Source: Shimia sp.
GTDB taxonomy: Bacteria > Pseudomonadota > Alphaproteobacteria > Rhodobacterales > Rhodobacteraceae
DNA length: 64,000 nucleotides
NCBI RefSeq assembly: GCF_022448905.1
Contig: NZ_JAKVCW010000015.1
Location: 1 to 64,000, forward strand
Direction: 5' to 3'
A program made the translations under genes and the position numbers. This document shows positions 60,631-64,000 of the stretch, one piece after another. Below the pieces are notes generated by a model. The model was not told where the DNA came from, searched no databases, and saw nothing but the letters and a program-made list of their open reading frames with translations. How positions within the stretch are numbered: the stretch's first letter is position 1; the number at the start of each line of letters is the position of its first letter.

Positions 60631-62238
60631 GTGCGGAAACGCGATAGGCTAGATGAGTTTGCTTTCTTGGAAGAGGTCCAGATGGGCATCTTTGTGCTGG
60701 AAGTGGCCGAAGACGGTCTGCCGCGCTATTTGATGATGAACCGTCTTGCGCGTGAAACTGCGCAACTGGAGCCGGAGTTTGTTGTTGGCAAAACTGCCGC
60801 AGAGATTTTTGGCGGGATCACTGGTGAGAGGGCATTGGCAAAACATCTCAGCGTGGTCAAAAGCGGCGAGCCGGCGACCTATGAGATCACCTTTCCCTTT
60901 GCCAAAAACGTTATGGAAATTCGCACCACGTTGACGCCAATCTATTATGAAGACGGTTCGCTGTCCCACGTGTTGGGCTGCTCGGCGGATATAACGTCAG
61001 AGAAGCAGCGGGATGCGGCGCTGGCGCTGACCAAGATTGCCAAGGACAAGGCGGAGCAGGCCAATAAGGCCAAGGAGCAATTTCTGGCCAATATGAGCCA
61101 CGAGATTCGCACCCCGATGAACGGCATTATTGGCATGTGCGAGTTGTTGCATGAGACGGTGCTGAACAACCGGCAGAAGCTTTACTCCGACACGATCTCC
61201 AGCTCGGCCAATGCGCTGTTGGACATCATCAATGATGTGCTGGATTTCTCCAAAATCCAGGCCGGCAAGCTGTCGATCCATGACGCGCCGTTTTCGCTTC
61301 GCGATTTGGTCGAAGAAATCGCCACGTTGCTGAGTATCCGAGCCGAAGCCAAGGAACTGAAAATTCACGTGTGTTATCCGGATGAGGCCCCGTCGAATTT
61401 TCTAGGAGATGCGACCCGTGTTCGCCAAGTGCTTTTGAACCTGATTGGCAATGCTATCAAGTTTACCGAAGTGGGGCAGGTAGATGTGGTTGTGTTCTAT
61501 GACCCGGGCGCCACACGTTGGCCCCTTAAGCTGTCCGTCCGCGACACCGGGCCTGGGATCCCTGAAGCCGAGAAGGATGTGATTTTCTCAGCCTTTGAGC
61601 AGATCGACAATTTGGCGACGCGGCGGGAGGACGGCACTGGGCTGGGACTGACCATTTCACAGGCGCTGGTAGAGCGTATGCACGGCAAGATCGAGGTCGA
61701 GAGTGTGGTTGGCAAAGGCGCCACGTTTACGGTCTCTTTGGCGTTGCCTGTCACCGAAGAGGTCGTCGAGGTGCAGGAGGTGGAGGAACTGCTGATTGCG
61801 TCTTATCCGCCGATGGAGGTCCAAGCCGGGCGGTTGGAAGAGACACCACAACCGCCGCCGGGGGCGCAGCTGAAGGGTATGAAAATCCTGGTGGCGGAAG
61901 ACAACCGCGTGAACCAGTTGGTGATCAGCAAGATGTTGGGCCCCACTGGGGCGGAGTTGCAGTTTGTGCCGGACGGCCAGCAGGCGGTGGATGCCTATAT
62001 GGCCGGCGAATGTGATCTGATCCTGATGGATCTGTCGATGCCGGTCCTAGGCGGGCTGGAAGCCACGAGACAGATCCGGGCATATGAAAAAGACGCGGCA
62101 CGACCAGCTTGCAAAATCATTGCGGTGACGGCCAATGCGCAGCCCAGTGATGCGGAAGCCTGTATGAAGGCTGGCATGGATGATTTCCTGAGTAAGCCTT
62201 TCCGCAAAGGGGAGCTGATCTCCATCATTGAGTGGTGA
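60631..62238 (+). CDS. hybrid histidine kinase (PAS-HisKA-HATPase-receiver), first of a tandem pair
   Basis: A 535-residue cytosolic sensor kinase. It has one PAS domain (about 12-125, VQMGIFVLEVAEDGLPRYLMM), HisKA with His157 in NMSHEIRTPMNGIIG, an ATPase domain (DTGPGIP, GTGLGLTISQALVERM) and a receiver with Asp467 in LILMDLSMPVLGG and Lys in FLSKPF. No membrane helix is seen, so the signal is intracellular. GTG at 60631 with GGAAGAG before it gives the start. The downstream paralogue shares the whole layout. No phosphotransfer protein or response regulator is seen nearby. Confidence 0.93.
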   Translation: MRKRDRLDEFAFLEEVQMGIFVLEVAEDGLPRYLMMNRLARETAQLEPEFVVGKTAAEIFGGITGERALAKHLSVVKSGEPATYEITFPFAKNVMEIRTTLTPIYYEDGSLSHVLGCSADITSEKQRDAALALTKIAKDKAEQANKAKEQFLANMSHEIRTPMNGIIGMCELLHETVLNNRQKLYSDTISSSANALLDIINDVLDFSKIQAGKLSIHDAPFSLRDLVEEIATLLSIRAEAKELKIHVCYPDEAPSNFLGDATRVRQVLLNLIGNAIKFTEVGQVDVVVFYDPGATRWPLKLSVRDTGPGIPEAEKDVIFSAFEQIDNLATRREDGTGLGLTISQALVERMHGKIEVESVVGKGATFTVSLALPVTEEVVEVQEVEELLIASYPPMEVQAGRLEETPQPPPGAQLKGMKILVAEDNRVNQLVISKMLGPTGAELQFVPDGQQAVDAYMAGECDLILMDLSMPVLGGLEATRQIRAYEKDAARPACKIIAVTANAQPSDAEACMKAGMDDFLSKPFRKGELISIIEW

Positions 62239-62477
62239 TGTGGGAGGTTTCCGTTCTACCCTTCGGGTTGAGGGAGATATGTTCAAAACAACCCATTATG
62301 GATAGTGAGGGTCTTTCTGGAGTTTACGTGAGATTTTAGCTGCACAAATTGCCAAGTTCATGGCGTGCAAATTGTCGAGTTCGCCGCTATTGAAACAGTT
62401 TGGTAACACTTCTTTAGCTAAGAATCGTAGGACGCCCCCTTCCACCACAGGGTGGCGATGACGTGGCAGGACTAGGC

Positions 62478-64000
62478 GTGACGCAATTGGATTTCCCGGA
62501 CTATCTCGCGCTTTTGGATGCGATGCCAACCCCGATTTTTGTCTTGAAAGTCGGTGAAGATGGGTTGCCGCGGTATGTCATGATGAACGCAACCTGTTGC
62601 AAAATGGTTGAGCGACGCCTTGAGGATATTGTTGGGAAGACGGCTTTCGAGATTTATGGCGGCTCCATGGGCGAGCGCGCGCTGGCACAGCAGCTTTCAG
62701 TCATGGAGGCCGCGGAGCCGACCACTTATTCAGTGTGTATTCCCTTTCCGCACCGGGTGCTTGATCTGCGGACAACCTTGACGCCGATTTTTGATGCCGC
62801 CGGTGCCATGACGTATTTGATTGGATTCTGCATTGACGTGACCTCGGAGAGGGAGCGTGACGAAGCGTTGGAATTGACCAAAATTGCCAAAGAAAAGGCC
62901 GAGGAGGCCAGTTCTGCAAAAGAGCGGTTTTTGGCCAACATGAGCCATGAAATCAGAACACCGATGAATGGTATTCTCGGGATGTCTGAGATGATGCTTG
63001 AGACAGGTCTTTCGCAGCAACAGAAGCTTTATGCGGATACCATTCACACCTCAGCAAATGCGCTTTTGGATATTGTGAATGATGTTTTGGACTTCTCCAA
63101 AATTCAGGCAGAGAAGATCTCTTTGGCGCGGGAGCCCTTTTCCCTGTTGCAGGTGATTATGGAGGTGACCACACTTTTGAGCACGCGGTCGGAGGCAAAG
63201 GGATTAGACCTGCAACTGGACTATGGTCCGATGGTGCCACACGGATTCATAGGAGACGCCAAGCGCATTCGGCAAATACTGCTGAACCTGATTGGCAATG
63301 CGATCAAGTTTACAGACGCGGGACATATCAACGTATCTGTGACCCATGACGCACGCGAGGGTGTGTATCCGCTAACCCTGACGGTTACAGATACTGGCGT
63401 AGGGATTCCGCAAGCAGCGCAGAAGGACATCTTTGCAGCCTTTGAGCAGGTGGAGAATCCTGCGGCGTATCGCGAAGACGGCACTGGCTTGGGGTTGGCC
63501 ATTACGCAAGCTTTGGTGGAACGCATGGGCGGTGCCATTTCAGTGCAGAGCGTCGAGGGAGAGGGGGCGACTTTTACAGTTCGTTTGGGGTTGGCTGAAG
63601 CCAAAGGAGATGATCTGAGTACAGCGGACGGTTCAGGTTCTGCCAGGCAGGCAAAACAGTTTGCGGCGGATTTCCAAGTTGAGGCCGTGACGTCAGTGCC
63701 AGTTCCACTTGAGATGCCGTCTTTGGCGGGACGAAAGATCTTGATTGCAGAAGACAACCGCACCAACCAGTTGGTGGTACGCAAGATGCTGGACCCAACG
63801 GGCGCCGAGTTGCACTTTGTGCCGGATGGGCAGCAGGCGGTGGAGGCCTATAAAGCGGCTGGGTGTGACCTGATCCTTATGGACTTGTCCATGCCGGTGC
63901 TGGGCGGGTTGGAGGCCACGCGGCAAATCCGGGCGTTTGAGAAAGATGCCGCGCGTCCGGCGTGCAAGATCATCGCTTTGACCGCCAATGCGCAGCCCAG
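62478..64000 (+). CDS. hybrid histidine kinase, second of the tandem pair (3' end beyond the window)
   Basis: A partial gene open for at least 507 codons. From GTG 62478 (AGGA upstream; GTG 62463 is an alternative) it has a PAS domain (MPTPIFVLKVGEDGLPRYVMM), HisKA with His157 in NMSHEIRTPMNGILG, DTGVGIP and GTGLGLAITQALVERM for ATP, and a receiver with LILMDLSMPVLGG. The layout and most of the receiver are nearly identical to the gene at 60631, so the two arose by duplication. The PAS domains differ more. The end is cut by the window just after ALTANAQP. The 239-bp gap between the genes has no other feature. Confidence 0.9.
   Translation, partial: MTQLDFPDYLALLDAMPTPIFVLKVGEDGLPRYVMMNATCCKMVERRLEDIVGKTAFEIYGGSMGERALAQQLSVMEAAEPTTYSVCIPFPHRVLDLRTTLTPIFDAAGAMTYLIGFCIDVTSERERDEALELTKIAKEKAEEASSAKERFLANMSHEIRTPMNGILGMSEMMLETGLSQQQKLYADTIHTSANALLDIVNDVLDFSKIQAEKISLAREPFSLLQVIMEVTTLLSTRSEAKGLDLQLDYGPMVPHGFIGDAKRIRQILLNLIGNAIKFTDAGHINVSVTHDAREGVYPLTLTVTDTGVGIPQAAQKDIFAAFEQVENPAAYREDGTGLGLAITQALVERMGGAISVQSVEGEGATFTVRLGLAEAKGDDLSTADGSGSARQAKQFAADFQVEAVTSVPVPLEMPSLAGRKILIAEDNRTNQLVVRKMLDPTGAELHFVPDGQQAVEAYKAAGCDLILMDLSMPVLGGLEATRQIRAFEKDAARPACKIIALTANAQP

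Noticed and set aside
1..64000. CRISPR arrays, rRNA, tRNA, prophage or IS transposases
   Set aside because: None could be seen: no regularly spaced direct repeats, no cloverleaf-like conserved tRNA core, no transposase or integrase motif in any translated frame.

Overview
The window looks like chromosomal DNA of a marine alphaproteobacterium of the order Rhodobacterales (roseobacter-type). The basis is protein content and style, not a 16S gene: a complete Na+-translocating NADH:quinone reductase, a gap-zwf-edd-eda Entner-Doudoroff operon, DUF1127, DUF4202 and SPOR proteins of roseobacter type, high G+C, and many GTG/TTG starts. No rRNA or tRNA gene and no CRISPR array was seen. Genus cannot be fixed by reading alone.

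Layout. 1-1.2 kb: tail of a mobilisation module (small ORF, MobC-like protein, relaxase interrupted by an in-frame TGA). 1.2-9.5 kb: CBS-domain protein, a small membrane protein, then the Na+-NQR locus with maturation genes nqrM and apbE divergent from nqrABCDEF. 9.5-18.4 kb: MATE exporter, the Entner-Doudoroff operon with a divergent GntR/LacI-type repressor and AGCGCT-type operator candidates, then CbiX-like and DUF4202 genes. 18.4-22.6 kb: a FIST (NosP-like) sensor, hybrid histidine kinase and NarL-type regulator. 22.6-30.5 kb: small envelope and housekeeping genes. These include a TetR-PspA-YiaA envelope-stress module with four TGAAC...GTTCA palindromes, a LysR regulator divergent from a small ORF, a methyltransferase and KptA.

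30.6-37.4 kb: glyA, nadK, propionyl-CoA synthetase (prpE, with RamB/ScfR-like TTTGCAAA sites upstream) and NADP-malic enzyme (maeB). 37.6-43.2 kb: a tightly overlapped nucleoside-salvage operon (bicupin protein, cdd, deoA, deoB, add, upp). 43.3-51.7 kb: a SPOR protein, a conserved-looking membrane protein, transaldolase-like aldolase (fsa/talC), priA, an MFS carrier, prmA and a small membrane protein. 51.9-55.1 kb: DUF1127 and ruvCAB plus a MazG-like gene headed by a dispersed 50-bp repeat. 55.6-57.9 kb: a TbpB-like surface lipoprotein next to a Slam-type outer-membrane translocon. 57.9-64 kb: an EamA exporter, a Tat-type DacB/PBP4, and two tandem paralogous hybrid kinases, the second cut by the window end.

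Central metabolism hangs together: glucose-6-phosphate is oxidised (zwf), dehydrated (edd) and cleaved (eda), gap takes the glyceraldehyde-3-phosphate, and NADH feeds the sodium-pumping NQR. maeB and prpE serve C3/C4 carbon use. Deoxynucleoside and nucleobase salvage runs from one operon. The parts most worth a second look are the TetR-controlled PspA module, the Slam/lipoprotein pair, the FIST-kinase-regulator module, the 50-bp repeat carrying its own Shine-Dalgarno, and the kinase duplication.
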